Below, piece after piece: positions 16,407-23,217 of a stretch of DNA of 24,074 nt. The DNA comes from Clostridiales bacterium (GTDB taxonomy: Bacteria; Bacillota; Clostridia; Oscillospirales; Acutalibacteraceae). The position numbers were made by a program, and so were the translations under genes. The stretch covers positions 1-24,074 of the forward strand of contig JAAYKB010000090.1 of NCBI GenBank assembly GCA_012522615.1. The letters are read 5' to 3'. Numbering within the stretch: position 1 is the stretch's first letter; each line of letters opens with the position of its first letter. The notes under the pieces are model-generated. The model searched no databases and was not told the DNA's origin. It saw nothing but the letters and a program-made list of their open reading frames with translations.

Positions 16407-16784
16407 ATGATCGATTTTCAAAACGGCGGTTTTTTCAAGCTCAGACCGGTACCGTTTAATAACGTTATGCCGGTGCTACAGCCGCTATTTATCGAGGGCG
16501 AACAGATAATAGCCTGTTTTCAGGGAATCAGGGACAGCGTCACCTTTACCACAAAGCGCATTATTGCGATCAATGTCCAGGGGATAACAGGAAAGAAAAA
16601 GGATTACACCTCGCTGCCCTACAGTAAAATTCAGGTATATTCCATCGAGAGTGCCGGCGTTTTTGACCTTGACAGCGAGCTGGAGCTTTATTTCAGCGGG
16701 CTGGGCAAGGTTAAGTTCGAATTTGTGGGCAATGCGGATATAGCCGCGATAAGCCGGGTTATCAGCCAATACGTCCTGCGCTAA
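16407..16784 (+). CDS. Bacterial PH-domain protein (YvbH-like)
   Basis: A 125-residue single-domain protein of the bacterial pleckstrin-homology type, PF08000-like. Evidence is the pattern FIEGEQIIACFQGIRDSVTFTTKRIIAINVQGITGKKKDYTSLPYSKIQVYSIE, here cited in pieces: EGEQIIACF, RDSVTFTTKRIIAIN, KKDYTSLPYSKI, and an alternating beta pattern up to a C-terminal helix (ADIAAISRVISQYVL). Such proteins have no known enzymatic role and assemble as rings in a studied case. No signal peptide or membrane segment. AGGAGG lies 8 bases before the ATG. It follows addA by 36 bases and probably shares its transcript. Confidence 0.85.
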   Translation: MIDFQNGGFFKLRPVPFNNVMPVLQPLFIEGEQIIACFQGIRDSVTFTTKRIIAINVQGITGKKKDYTSLPYSKIQVYSIESAGVFDLDSELELYFSGLGKVKFEFVGNADIAAISRVISQYVLR

Positions 16785-16797
16785 AAACCCGATATCA

Positions 16798-16826
16798 TTT
16801 CAATTTTCAATCCTTTCTGGTATAAT
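16798..16826 (+). promoter_or_regulatory. Extended -10 promoter of rhaM
   Basis: TTTCAA (16798-16803) and TATAAT (16821-16826) are 17 bases apart, with TGG directly before the -10 (extended -10). A long inverted repeat brackets it: see the repeat at 16798-16845. Confidence 0.75.
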
Positions 16827-16845
16827 AGCGGTTGAAAAATTGAAA
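16798..16845. repeat. Inverted repeat bracketing the rhaM promoter
   Basis: TTTCAATTTTCAA (16798-16810) is mirrored by TTGAAAAATTGAAA (16832-16845), with one extra A in the right arm. The left arm covers the -35 box and the right arm covers the transcript start, with the -10 between. This is a plausible two-site operator; a transcription terminator is unlikely because a promoter sits in the loop. Confidence 0.5.
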
Positions 16846-16861
16846 GAGAGGCGGCTGAAAA

Positions 16862-17179
16862 ATGGAACGATACGCGTGGCAAGCGCGGGTACTGGAGGGC
16901 AAACTTGACGAGTATATAAAACGGCATGATGAAATCTGGCCGGAATTGATTGATGTACTCAAAAAGGCAGGAATCGGGAACTATACCATCTGGAATTCAG
17001 GCACAACCCTTTTCGGATATTATGAATGTGAAAAAGGAGTCGAATATGCCGCAAGGGTACAGGCCGAAAGCCCTGTGGTAAAGAGATGGAACGAGTATAT
17101 GAAGGATGTCATGGTTATGGAGATGGATCCCGAAACCGGCGCCCAGCCCTTACTCAAAAAGGTATTTGTTATGGACTGA
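16862..17179 (+). CDS. rhaM: L-rhamnose mutarotase family protein
   Basis: Interconverts the alpha and beta anomers of L-rhamnose (or a related sugar). The 105 residues align well with the 104-residue family: RHDEIWPEL with the proposed catalytic His22, NYTIW with Tyr41, and RWNEYMKDVM near 94-100 before a C-terminal KKVFVMD strand. Where Escherichia coli RhaM has a Trp-Trp pair, this protein has Trp-Asn, so the sugar specificity may differ. Ribosome site GAGAGGCGG precedes the ATG. No rhamnose isomerase, kinase or aldolase gene is in the window; it stands alone under its own promoter between the addA-PH pair and a two-component system. Confidence 0.88.
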   Translation: MERYAWQARVLEGKLDEYIKRHDEIWPELIDVLKKAGIGNYTIWNSGTTLFGYYECEKGVEYAARVQAESPVVKRWNEYMKDVMVMEMDPETGAQPLLKKVFVMD

Positions 17180-17326
17180 AAGGTTAAAAAATTTTTATTT
17201 AACTTTTGTTATCGCATATTACAATTTGTGCAAAAATCATTTAAACACTGTTCATAAATACCTTTAAAAGTCTGGTATCATTATAAGATAGGATATAAAA
17301 ATAACCCGATAGGGGGGAATGAAATC

Positions 17327-18022
17327 ATGTCCTGTGGCAAAATCATGGTGGTTGATGACGACAGTAACATTTGTGAGCTTCTCCGTCTGTATCTCGAAAA
17401 AGAGGATTATGAAGTCGTCATTGCCCAGAACGGAACCAAGGCTCTTGAGATGTTTGACCGCGAAAAACCCGATCTCATCCTGCTGGATATTATGATGCCG
17501 GTTCTTGACGGGTGGCAGGTCTGCCGAGAGATACGGAAAAAATCATCATGTCCAATTATAATGCTCACGGCCAAGGGCGAGGTGTTTGACAAGGTTCTCG
17601 GGCTGGAACTGGGCGCCGATGACTATGTGGTGAAGCCCTTCGAGGCTAAAGAGGTTGTGGCTCGAGTCAAGGCGGTGCTCCGGCGTAGCGGAAAATCACA
17701 GCAAAAATCAAAGATAGTCCAGTTTGAAAACCTTTACATAAACATGGAAAACTATGAGCTTCGCGTCTGCGGTAAACAGATTGACACGCCGCCGAAGGAG
17801 ATGGAGCTTATTTACCATCTCGCCAGCAATCCCAACAGAGTGTACACGCGCGACCAGCTTCTTGACGAGGTGTGGGGTTTTGAGTATTACGGCGACAGCC
17901 GTACGGTTGACGTTCATGTAAAAAGGCTCAGAGAAAAGCTGGACGGTATTTCCGACAAATGGACTTTGAAAACCGTCTGGGGCGTGGGTTACAAATTCGA
18001 GGTGCACGACAACTTCGAGTAA
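17327..18022 (+). CDS. OmpR/PhoB-family response regulator
   Basis: Cytosolic transcription factor controlled by phosphorylation. The 231 residues contain a receiver domain (about 5-120) with the acidic pocket D10-D12, phospho-acceptor Asp54 (LLDIMMP), Thr81 and Lys103 (VVKPF), and a winged-helix DNA-binding domain (about 130-226) with the typical end VDVHVKRLREKL and TVWGVGYKF. GGGGGGA precedes the ATG. Followed after 108 bases by its sensor kinase, and then htrA. The order regulator-kinase-HtrA resembles the secretion-stress logic of CssRS/HtrA in Bacillus, but this link is inferred. The 147-base upstream gap has an extended -10-like TCTGGTATCAT (17271-17281) without a clear -35, as seen in activated promoters. 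Confidence 0.95.
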   Translation: MSCGKIMVVDDDSNICELLRLYLEKEDYEVVIAQNGTKALEMFDREKPDLILLDIMMPVLDGWQVCREIRKKSSCPIIMLTAKGEVFDKVLGLELGADDYVVKPFEAKEVVARVKAVLRRSGKSQQKSKIVQFENLYINMENYELRVCGKQIDTPPKEMELIYHLASNPNRVYTRDQLLDEVWGFEYYGDSRTVDVHVKRLREKLDGISDKWTLKTVWGVGYKFEVHDNFE

Positions 18023-18075
18023 CGGCGCATCAAGCACGGATGTCGGATTACTGATTTTAATTGAAGTTCAGTAAT

Positions 18076-18103
18076 ATATGCCAGCATATAATTGCTGGCA
18101 TAT
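18076..18103. repeat. 11-bp perfect inverted repeat between regulator and kinase
   Basis: ATATGCCAGCA (18076-18086) and TGCTGGCATAT (18093-18103) are exact reverse complements around the 6-base loop TATAAT. It lies in the 108-base gap between the response regulator and kinase genes, 16 bases before the kinase ribosome site. No T-run follows, so it is not a classical terminator. It could be a DNA operator or an intercistronic RNA hairpin that sets the kinase/regulator ratio. Confidence 0.7.
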
Positions 18104-18130
18104 CCCGCACATTTTGTTGGAGGTGACGGC

Positions 18131-19552
18131 GTGTTTAAAAGCATTTTCACAAAATATTTTTCGGTTTTGTCAATCATAATCGTCGTCAGCTTTGCCGCAA
18201 TGGGCGGGATGCAGCTTCTGCTTTCCACCCGCTACTGGGTCTCCGAAAAGCAGGCGCTGCTTAAAGAAAACACCAGCAACCTCGCGAAAATAACAGCAAG
18301 CTATGTTATCCGCGGCGATAGTGTAACATCGCTTTACCCCTATCTCAGTCTCATGGCCGAAACAATCGATTCCTATATTTTCATAACCGGCACTGACGGG
18401 CGGGTGCTCCTCTGCTCGGATAATGCGGAGGGGCTTCTTTCAAATATTACGATTCCCGAGACCGTTATGAAAAAGCTGTCCTCCGGGGATTATTTTGAGG
18501 TGGGACTGCTGGAGGGGGTATATAAAAAACGTCAATACACCGTCGGCATACCCATCGCTCTTCAAAACGGACAGGTAATAGGCTATGTCTTCGCTTCAAC
18601 CTCGGCAGAGGGACTAAGCAAATACCTTATGAATAATCTGCAGGTGTTTTTCCTTTCGGCGCTAGGAGTTATGACCCTAACATTTGTCGCCGTGTATATA
18701 ATGACCTTCAGAATGGTCCGCCCCCTTCGCCAGATGGCGGCGGCGGCACGCAGCTTCGGAGTCGGGGATTTCAGCCGGCGAATTTCGGTCCACGGCAAGG
18801 ATGAGGTTGCTGAGCTTGCTTCATCTCTAAACAATATGGCAATATCACTGTCCTCGGTCGAGGGCATGCGCCGAAGCTTTATCGCTAATGTTTCGCACGA
18901 GCTCAAAACCCCAATGACCACCATTGCGGGCTTTATTGACGGGATTCTGGATGGCACCATCCCCGCCGAAAAGCACGATTACTATCTCAGGATTGTTTCC
19001 CATGAGGTAAAAAGACTTTCCCGCCTTGTAAAATCAATGCTGGACTTGTCAAGGATAGACAACGGCGAGCTAAGGCTGAAGCCTGTCTATTATGACCTGA
19101 CCGAGCAGGTGTGCAACATCCTTCTTTCGTTTGAACAGCGTATCGAGAGCAAAAATATCACGGTAACCGGACTGGAGGACTGCCCGCGCGCCGATGTTCT
19201 GGCGGACTTTGACCTTTTGGGGCAAGCGGTATATAATCTCCTTGATAATGCGGTAAAATTTATTGACGAGGGCGGCACCCTCACCCTGCGTGTGACCCGA
19301 AAGGATAAAAAGGTTTACTTCCTTGTCAGAAATACCGGAGTCGGTCTCCCCCCCCATGAGATGCCACATATCTTTGAAAAGTTTTATAAAAGCGACAAAT
19401 CGCGCAGCCTCGATAAGAACGGTATGGGACTCGGACTTTATATCGTCAAAACCGTTATAACCCTGCACCACGGGGAAATATCGGTGCGCTCGGTTGAGGG
19501 TGAATTCTGCGAATTTGAATTCTGGCTGCCCGAAGCGGGAGGCGGTCATTAA
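18131..19552 (+). CDS. Membrane sensor histidine kinase with HAMP
   Basis: Partner of the response regulator. The start is GTG at 18131, because GGAGGTGA (18119-18126) precedes it; an in-frame TTG at 18092 falls inside an inverted repeat and lacks a ribosome site. The 473 residues show a first membrane segment (about 10-32), an extracytoplasmic sensor of about 140 residues, a second membrane segment (about 172-194), HAMP (about 195-247), and HisKA with the phospho-acceptor His256 in NVSHELKTP. The ATPase follows, with the N box QAVYNLLDNAVKF, G1 box RNTGVGLP and G2 box GMGLGLYIV. The G1 aspartate is replaced by Asn-Thr-Gly, a variant also seen in active kinases. Likely signal: envelope or secretion stress (inferred from htrA downstream). 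Confidence 0.95.
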   Translation: MFKSIFTKYFSVLSIIIVVSFAAMGGMQLLLSTRYWVSEKQALLKENTSNLAKITASYVIRGDSVTSLYPYLSLMAETIDSYIFITGTDGRVLLCSDNAEGLLSNITIPETVMKKLSSGDYFEVGLLEGVYKKRQYTVGIPIALQNGQVIGYVFASTSAEGLSKYLMNNLQVFFLSALGVMTLTFVAVYIMTFRMVRPLRQMAAAARSFGVGDFSRRISVHGKDEVAELASSLNNMAISLSSVEGMRRSFIANVSHELKTPMTTIAGFIDGILDGTIPAEKHDYYLRIVSHEVKRLSRLVKSMLDLSRIDNGELRLKPVYYDLTEQVCNILLSFEQRIESKNITVTGLEDCPRADVLADFDLLGQAVYNLLDNAVKFIDEGGTLTLRVTRKDKKVYFLVRNTGVGLPPHEMPHIFEKFYKSDKSRSLDKNGMGLGLYIVKTVITLHHGEISVRSVEGEFCEFEFWLPEAGGGH

Positions 19553-19618
19553 AAAGGCCTTGCGATTTTTTACATTCTATTAATAAAGTTTATAAAATAT
19601 AGGTTTTTTCTTTAATTC

Positions 19619-19647
19619 TTGTACATAAAATCGGGTTAGAATATAAA
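19619..19647 (+). promoter_or_regulatory. Promoter of htrA with bracketing inverted repeat
   Basis: TTGTAC (19619-19624) and TATAAA (19642-19647) are 17 bases apart. AATCGGG (19629-19635) and CCCGATT (19651-19657) form a perfect 7-bp inverted repeat on either side of the -10. The gene can thus be expressed apart from the upstream two-component pair. The repeat is a candidate operator. Confidence 0.65.
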
Positions 19648-19714
19648 TATCCCGATTGTTTAATACAAGCATAATCTTAAAACGCAAATTACAAACCGAA
19701 AGGAATGGAACCTT

Positions 19715-21331
19715 ATGGCAAACTGGTTTGACGAAAACGATTATTTGAAGCCTGAATCCGAGAAAAAGGAGGAGCATATCGAGGGCGAAAAGGATGCTGT
19801 CGAGGAAGTCTCCCAATCCCCCGCCGAATCGTCCGCCCCTTCGGCAGACAGCGAATCGCCGAAGTCCGGACAGGAAAGCGCCGTTAGCGAAACGCAACAA
19901 TATAATCCTCCCCCGGTCTCGCCCCCCGAAACACCGTGGTACTCGCCGCAGGGCTCATCCTATCAAACCCAGCAGAATAACTCCACCTACCATTACGGAG
20001 TAAACACGCCGAATCAGGTGCCGAACAGCACAAACTATTATCAGCCCTATGGCAACCAAGGCGGCGGATATAATCAACAAGGCGGCTATAATCCTTACGG
20101 AAATTGGCAGCGTATGCCCCAACCCGATATGCAGCCAAACAACCAGCCCGGAATGCCGCCCAAGCCTCCAAAAAAGAAAAAGCGCGGCGTTTCAATCGCC
20201 ATCGCCGCGTTAAGCGTGATTTGCGCCGGCGCCATCATTACACTGTCGGTCCTGTTGGCGATTGCACTAAGCGACAATTCCATTAAAAATACCGGCAATC
20301 CTTCCTCCGGCGACACATCGACAACCATAAACAAAAACGCCCCCGCCCTGAGCATCGAGGAGGATGACCCCGATGCAAAGGGCTTGAGCACACCGGCGAT
20401 AGTTGAAAAAAATCTGGCTTCAACCGTTGTAATCACCATTTATGACAGAACTTCATCTTTTTACGGCGTACCACAGCAGCAGGAGGTCGGCGCGGCGTCC
20501 GGAATTGTCATGAGCGCCGACGGTTACATCATTACAAACTGGCATGTTGTAATCAACGAGAACACGGCTCCAGCGTATAAGCCTTATGAGAGAATAGACG
20601 TAAAAACGTATGACGGAACTGTGTATGAAAACGCCGAGGTCGTCGGCGCCGACAAGGATACCGACCTCGCCGTAATTAAGGTTGGTGCTATAAAACTCTC
20701 GGTACCGGATTTCGGGGATTCCTCGGCACTCAAACTGGGCGATAAGGTGGTCGCAATCGGGAATGCAGGCGGTCTTAGCTGGACTACAACCCAGGGCATT
20801 GTGTCAGGCCTTGCACGTGACGTGTATGAGGATACCGGATATGCCATTAAATGCCTGCAGGTCGATGCGGCGATTAATCCCGGAAACTCGGGCGGCCCTC
20901 TGATCAACTCACAGGGTCAGGTTGTGGGCGTGAACTCCGCAAAAATCGCTGCCCAAGGCTATGAAGGGCTTGGCTTCTCGATTCCAATTAAGGAAGCAAA
21001 GGTTATCATCGATGACCTTGTAAAATACGGTTATGTTAAAAATCGTGTCGTGCTCGGCGTTACGGTACGTGATATTACCCAGCCGGGCTACGAGGGTGTG
21101 CAGATACTCGAGATAAATAAAAACTCGTGTCTTGTGGGAACAAATGCACGCGTCGGCGATATTATCACCAAGCTCAACAATACCGACATCCGTTCGGGGG
21201 TCGATTTGAGAAGCGAACTTTCCAAGTTCAAGGTGGGCGACAAATGCACCCTGACCCTTATTCGTGTTGACCGAGACGGAGGTAAGGAAACCATCAAGGT
21301 AACCTGTACGCTCAAGGAATATCAAGGATAA
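19715..21331 (+). CDS. htrA: Membrane-anchored HtrA/DegP-type serine protease
   Basis: Envelope quality-control protease of family S1C. Of 538 residues, 1-157 are a disordered cytoplasmic part: acidic and Ser/Pro-rich to about 70, then rich in Tyr, Gln, Asn, Gly and Pro (QQNNSTYHYG, YNQQGGYNPYGNW). A basic KKKKRG leads into one membrane segment (about 160-186). The extracytoplasmic trypsin-like domain follows with a complete triad: His277 in TNWHVV, Asp317 in DTDLAVIK, Ser392 in NPGNSGGPL. A single PDZ domain (about 435-535) closes the protein. AAAGGAATGG precedes the ATG. It follows a response regulator and kinase, has its own promoter, and ends in a strong terminator. Confidence 0.96.
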   Translation: MANWFDENDYLKPESEKKEEHIEGEKDAVEEVSQSPAESSAPSADSESPKSGQESAVSETQQYNPPPVSPPETPWYSPQGSSYQTQQNNSTYHYGVNTPNQVPNSTNYYQPYGNQGGGYNQQGGYNPYGNWQRMPQPDMQPNNQPGMPPKPPKKKKRGVSIAIAALSVICAGAIITLSVLLAIALSDNSIKNTGNPSSGDTSTTINKNAPALSIEEDDPDAKGLSTPAIVEKNLASTVVITIYDRTSSFYGVPQQQEVGAASGIVMSADGYIITNWHVVINENTAPAYKPYERIDVKTYDGTVYENAEVVGADKDTDLAVIKVGAIKLSVPDFGDSSALKLGDKVVAIGNAGGLSWTTTQGIVSGLARDVYEDTGYAIKCLQVDAAINPGNSGGPLINSQGQVVGVNSAKIAAQGYEGLGFSIPIKEAKVIIDDLVKYGYVKNRVVLGVTVRDITQPGYEGVQILEINKNSCLVGTNARVGDIITKLNNTDIRSGVDLRSELSKFKVGDKCTLTLIRVDRDGGKETIKVTCTLKEYQG

Positions 21332-21347
21332 TTCAAATTGAATATTG

Positions 21348-21379
21348 AAAATCGGGCGCCCCAACAGGCGCCCGATTTT
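21348..21379. terminator. Bidirectional terminator between htrA and the phosphatase gene
   Basis: AAAATCGGGCGCC and GGCGCCCGATTTT pair perfectly over 13 bp around CCAACA. It lies between two convergent stop codons, 16 bases after htrA and 3 bases from the end of the minus-strand gene. T-runs are present in both directions, so it can serve both genes. Confidence 0.92.
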
Positions 21380-21382
21380 GCG

Positions 21383-22090
21383 TCATATATCGATTTCATT
21401 GTTATATTTTAAATCCAGCCCCTCCTTATATAGGTGGGAGGTATCCGAAAAGCAGAGACATTTCGGGGATGTGTAGCCGTCGGCATAATTGGAAAACTGA
21501 AAGATTGAAAATCCGGTATGGGTGATGTCAAAGCTTGACCAGAATATATGCGGCGGGATTTGCAAAAGGTGGGACATCCATGTCAGGCCGAAACCCTGGT
21601 GACAAAACACCGCCACCCGCTCATTATTGGATCTGAGGATTTTATAAATACTGCCCTCGCGCCGGTATCCAAGCCGTTCCAAAAAGTCATCCGAGCCCTC
21701 GATAATCCTGTCATATCCCTTTTTAAGGTCATATCCGGCAAAGCAGGGGCACTGATGCCAGTTTTCGCCCAGTTGCAGGGTATCGTCGTTTTTGAGCAGG
21801 GTGGTTTGCTGGTCAAAACACCATCTCCTGCTGCCGTCGGGCATAATCATGGAAAAATCGCAGTATGCCAAATCTTCGCTGGTCCAATCCTCCACGGTAT
21901 ATGTAATCCCCAGCAAATCACAGGTTGGCTGTGCCGTTTGTCGGGCCCTTAATAACGGGGAAGAAAAAATTCTGTCAAAACCATGAACCGCCAGTCGTTT
22001 TGCAAGGGCTTCTGCCTGAATTTTGCCCTTTTCGGTGAGGGAATCCGGATTATAAATCGGATCGCCGTGTCTGATTACATATAAAAGCAT
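21383..22090 (-). CDS. Histidine phosphatase family protein
   Basis: A 235-residue phosphatase of the phosphoglycerate-mutase-like branch. The catalytic RHG is at residues 7-9 (His8 accepts the phosphate), with SSPLLRARQTA at 43-53 and the second histidine in FCHQGFGLTW. Substrate unknown; members act on sugar phosphates, cofactor intermediates or phosphoproteins. No signal peptide or membrane segment, so it is cytosolic. GAGGTGG precedes the ATG. It is a single gene, transcribed away from the ABC transporter operon, with its own promoter. Confidence 0.9.
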   Translation of the reverse strand: MLLYVIRHGDPIYNPDSLTEKGKIQAEALAKRLAVHGFDRIFSSPLLRARQTAQPTCDLLGITYTVEDWTSEDLAYCDFSMIMPDGSRRWCFDQQTTLLKNDDTLQLGENWHQCPCFAGYDLKKGYDRIIEGSDDFLERLGYRREGSIYKILRSNNERVAVFCHQGFGLTWMSHLLQIPPHIFWSSFDITHTGFSIFQFSNYADGYTSPKCLCFSDTSHLYKEGLDLKYNNEIDI

Positions 22091-22112
22091 TCTACCACCT
22101 CATCTGATTGAT

Positions 22113-22141
22113 ATATTAACATACTAAAAATACTCTGTAAA
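22113..22141 (-). promoter_or_regulatory. Sigma-A promoter of the histidine phosphatase gene
   Basis: On the minus strand TTTACA (22141-22136) and TAATAT (22118-22113) are 17 bases apart. It is divergent from the ABC transporter promoter. Confidence 0.75.
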
Positions 22142-22182
22142 GCCGAATCACGGCAATAAAAAGTTGCAATAAATTCACCGTT

Positions 22183-22218
22183 CTATCAAGATAGCACTTT
22201 ACTTTGGTACCAAGATAG
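22183..22218 (+). repeat. CAAGATAG direct repeat overlapping transporter promoter
   Basis: CAAGATAG occurs at 22187-22194 and 22211-22218, 24 bases apart. The first copy is part of the palindrome CTATC-AA-GATAG (22183-22194) just before the -35 box; the second lies in the promoter spacer next to the palindrome TTGGTACCAA (22204-22213). Candidate binding sites for a regulator of amino acid uptake. Confidence 0.4.
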
Positions 22219-22226
22219 TATACAAT
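22198..22226 (+). promoter_or_regulatory. Sigma-A promoter of the amino acid ABC transporter
   Basis: TTTACT (22198-22203) and TACAAT (22221-22226) are 17 bases apart. The leader is about 32 bases, so no T-box or riboswitch fits. Confidence 0.7.
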
Positions 22227-22264
22227 ATTCAATGATATAAACGATTGAAAGGAATGACGCATAA

Positions 22265-23119
22265 ATGAAAAAAATAATTGCACTTTTTATCGCGGCAATC
22301 ATGACAATGTTGCTGTTCAGCGGCTGCATGGGCACAAAGGAATATGTGGTTTTGGATGAGGCTCTGGCAGACGAGCAGTACGGCATCGGCTTCCGCAAGG
22401 CGGATCAGTCGCTTCGCGACGAGGTTCAGAAAATCCTTGTGGAAATGAAAAAAGACGGTAAGCTGGCTGAAATCACAAAGGAATGGTTTGGCGAGGACAC
22501 CTCCACCGTACCCGACAGCTTTACCCCTGCAGGAAGCAATGACGACTCGTTAAACAAAATTAAGCAAAAGGGCAAACTGGTGCTCGGTCTTGACTCCTCC
22601 TTCCCTCCAATGGGGTATGAGGACAACGAGGGCAATATTATCGGATATGATATTGATCTCGCTAAGGAAGTCTGCAAACGCATGGGTGTTGAGCTGGTGC
22701 TCCAGCCTATCGACTGGAACCAGAATGAAAACGAGCTCAACGATGGCAACATCGACTGCATCTGGAACGGCATGACCATTGACGACGAGCGCAAGGCGGC
22801 CATGAATATGAGTGAACCTTATATGAACAACCGCCAGGTTGTCGTGACCTTAAAGAACTCAGGCATAAAAAAGCTCTCCGATCTTGAGGGCAAAGCGGTT
22901 GTGCTACAGGCGGGTTCAACAGCCGTGAAAGCGCTGGACGCTCGTGCCGACATCAAGAGCAAGATTAAGAACGGCAAGGCGGTTGAGGTAAGGGACAATG
23001 TTTATGCAATGTACGAGCTTCAAAAGGGCAAGAGCGACGCCGTTGTTATGGACGAGATTGTTGCCCGCTACTACATAGCGCATATGAACGAGCTTCCTAC
23101 CGACGAATCGGCAAACTGA
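22265..23119 (+). CDS. Circularly permuted amino acid ABC binding lipoprotein
   Basis: Substrate-binding protein of a polar amino acid importer, anchored outside the membrane. Residues 1-20 are a lipoprotein signal with lipobox LFSGC (Cys21). Residues 25-76 (EYVVLDEALADEQYGIGFRK to EITKEWFGED) are the stretch that normally ends this family, here placed first. Residues 77-94 form a linker rich in Asp, Ser and Pro. From 95 the usual N-terminal part begins (KGKLVLGLDSSFPPMGYED) and runs through DWNQNENELNDGNIDCIWNG and SDAVVMDEIVARYYIAHM. The protein stops at 284, where the moved segment would normally continue. Total length is normal for the family and each part occurs once. GAAAGGA lies 11 bases before the ATG. 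A permease and ATPase gene follow. Ligand not predictable. Confidence 0.92.
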   Translation: MKKIIALFIAAIMTMLLFSGCMGTKEYVVLDEALADEQYGIGFRKADQSLRDEVQKILVEMKKDGKLAEITKEWFGEDTSTVPDSFTPAGSNDDSLNKIKQKGKLVLGLDSSFPPMGYEDNEGNIIGYDIDLAKEVCKRMGVELVLQPIDWNQNENELNDGNIDCIWNGMTIDDERKAAMNMSEPYMNNRQVVVTLKNSGIKKLSDLEGKAVVLQAGSTAVKALDARADIKSKIKNGKAVEVRDNVYAMYELQKGKSDAVVMDEIVARYYIAHMNELPTDESAN

Positions 23120-23137
23120 TTTTAAATATTGAAATTG

Positions 23138-23174
23138 ATTCAACACCTGTCCGCACGGCTGACAGGTGTTGAAT
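23138..23174 (+). promoter_or_regulatory. 14-bp intercistronic hairpin between binding protein and permease
   Basis: ATTCAACACCTGTC (23138-23151) and GACAGGTGTTGAAT (23161-23174) pair perfectly around a 9-base loop. The tail TGTTGATTAATTG is only weakly T-rich. Such hairpins often lower read-through or protect the upstream mRNA, keeping binding protein more abundant than the membrane parts. Confidence 0.75.
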
Positions 23175-23217
23175 TGTTGATTAATTGACTAAAGCACTGT
23201 AAAGGCGAGGATAACTT

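Noticed and set aside
17181..17210. A/T-only inverted repeat GTTAAA...TTTAAC after the mutarotase gene
   Set aside because: No G/C in the stem beyond its ends, so it would be unstable as a terminator; such repeats are common in A/T-rich gaps.
18092..18130. Earlier TTG start for the sensor kinase
   Set aside because: It falls in the intercistronic inverted repeat and has no ribosome site, while GGAGGTGA directly precedes the GTG at 18131.
17305..19657. CCCGAT shared by the leader of the response regulator and the htrA promoter
   Set aside because: The same six bases also occur upstream of rhaM and in the der promoter spacer. About a dozen copies on both strands are expected by chance in a window of this size, so a shared regulator site cannot be claimed.
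22142..22264. T-box or other riboswitch upstream of the amino acid transporter
   Set aside because: A good promoter leaves only about 32 bases of leader, too short for such an element.
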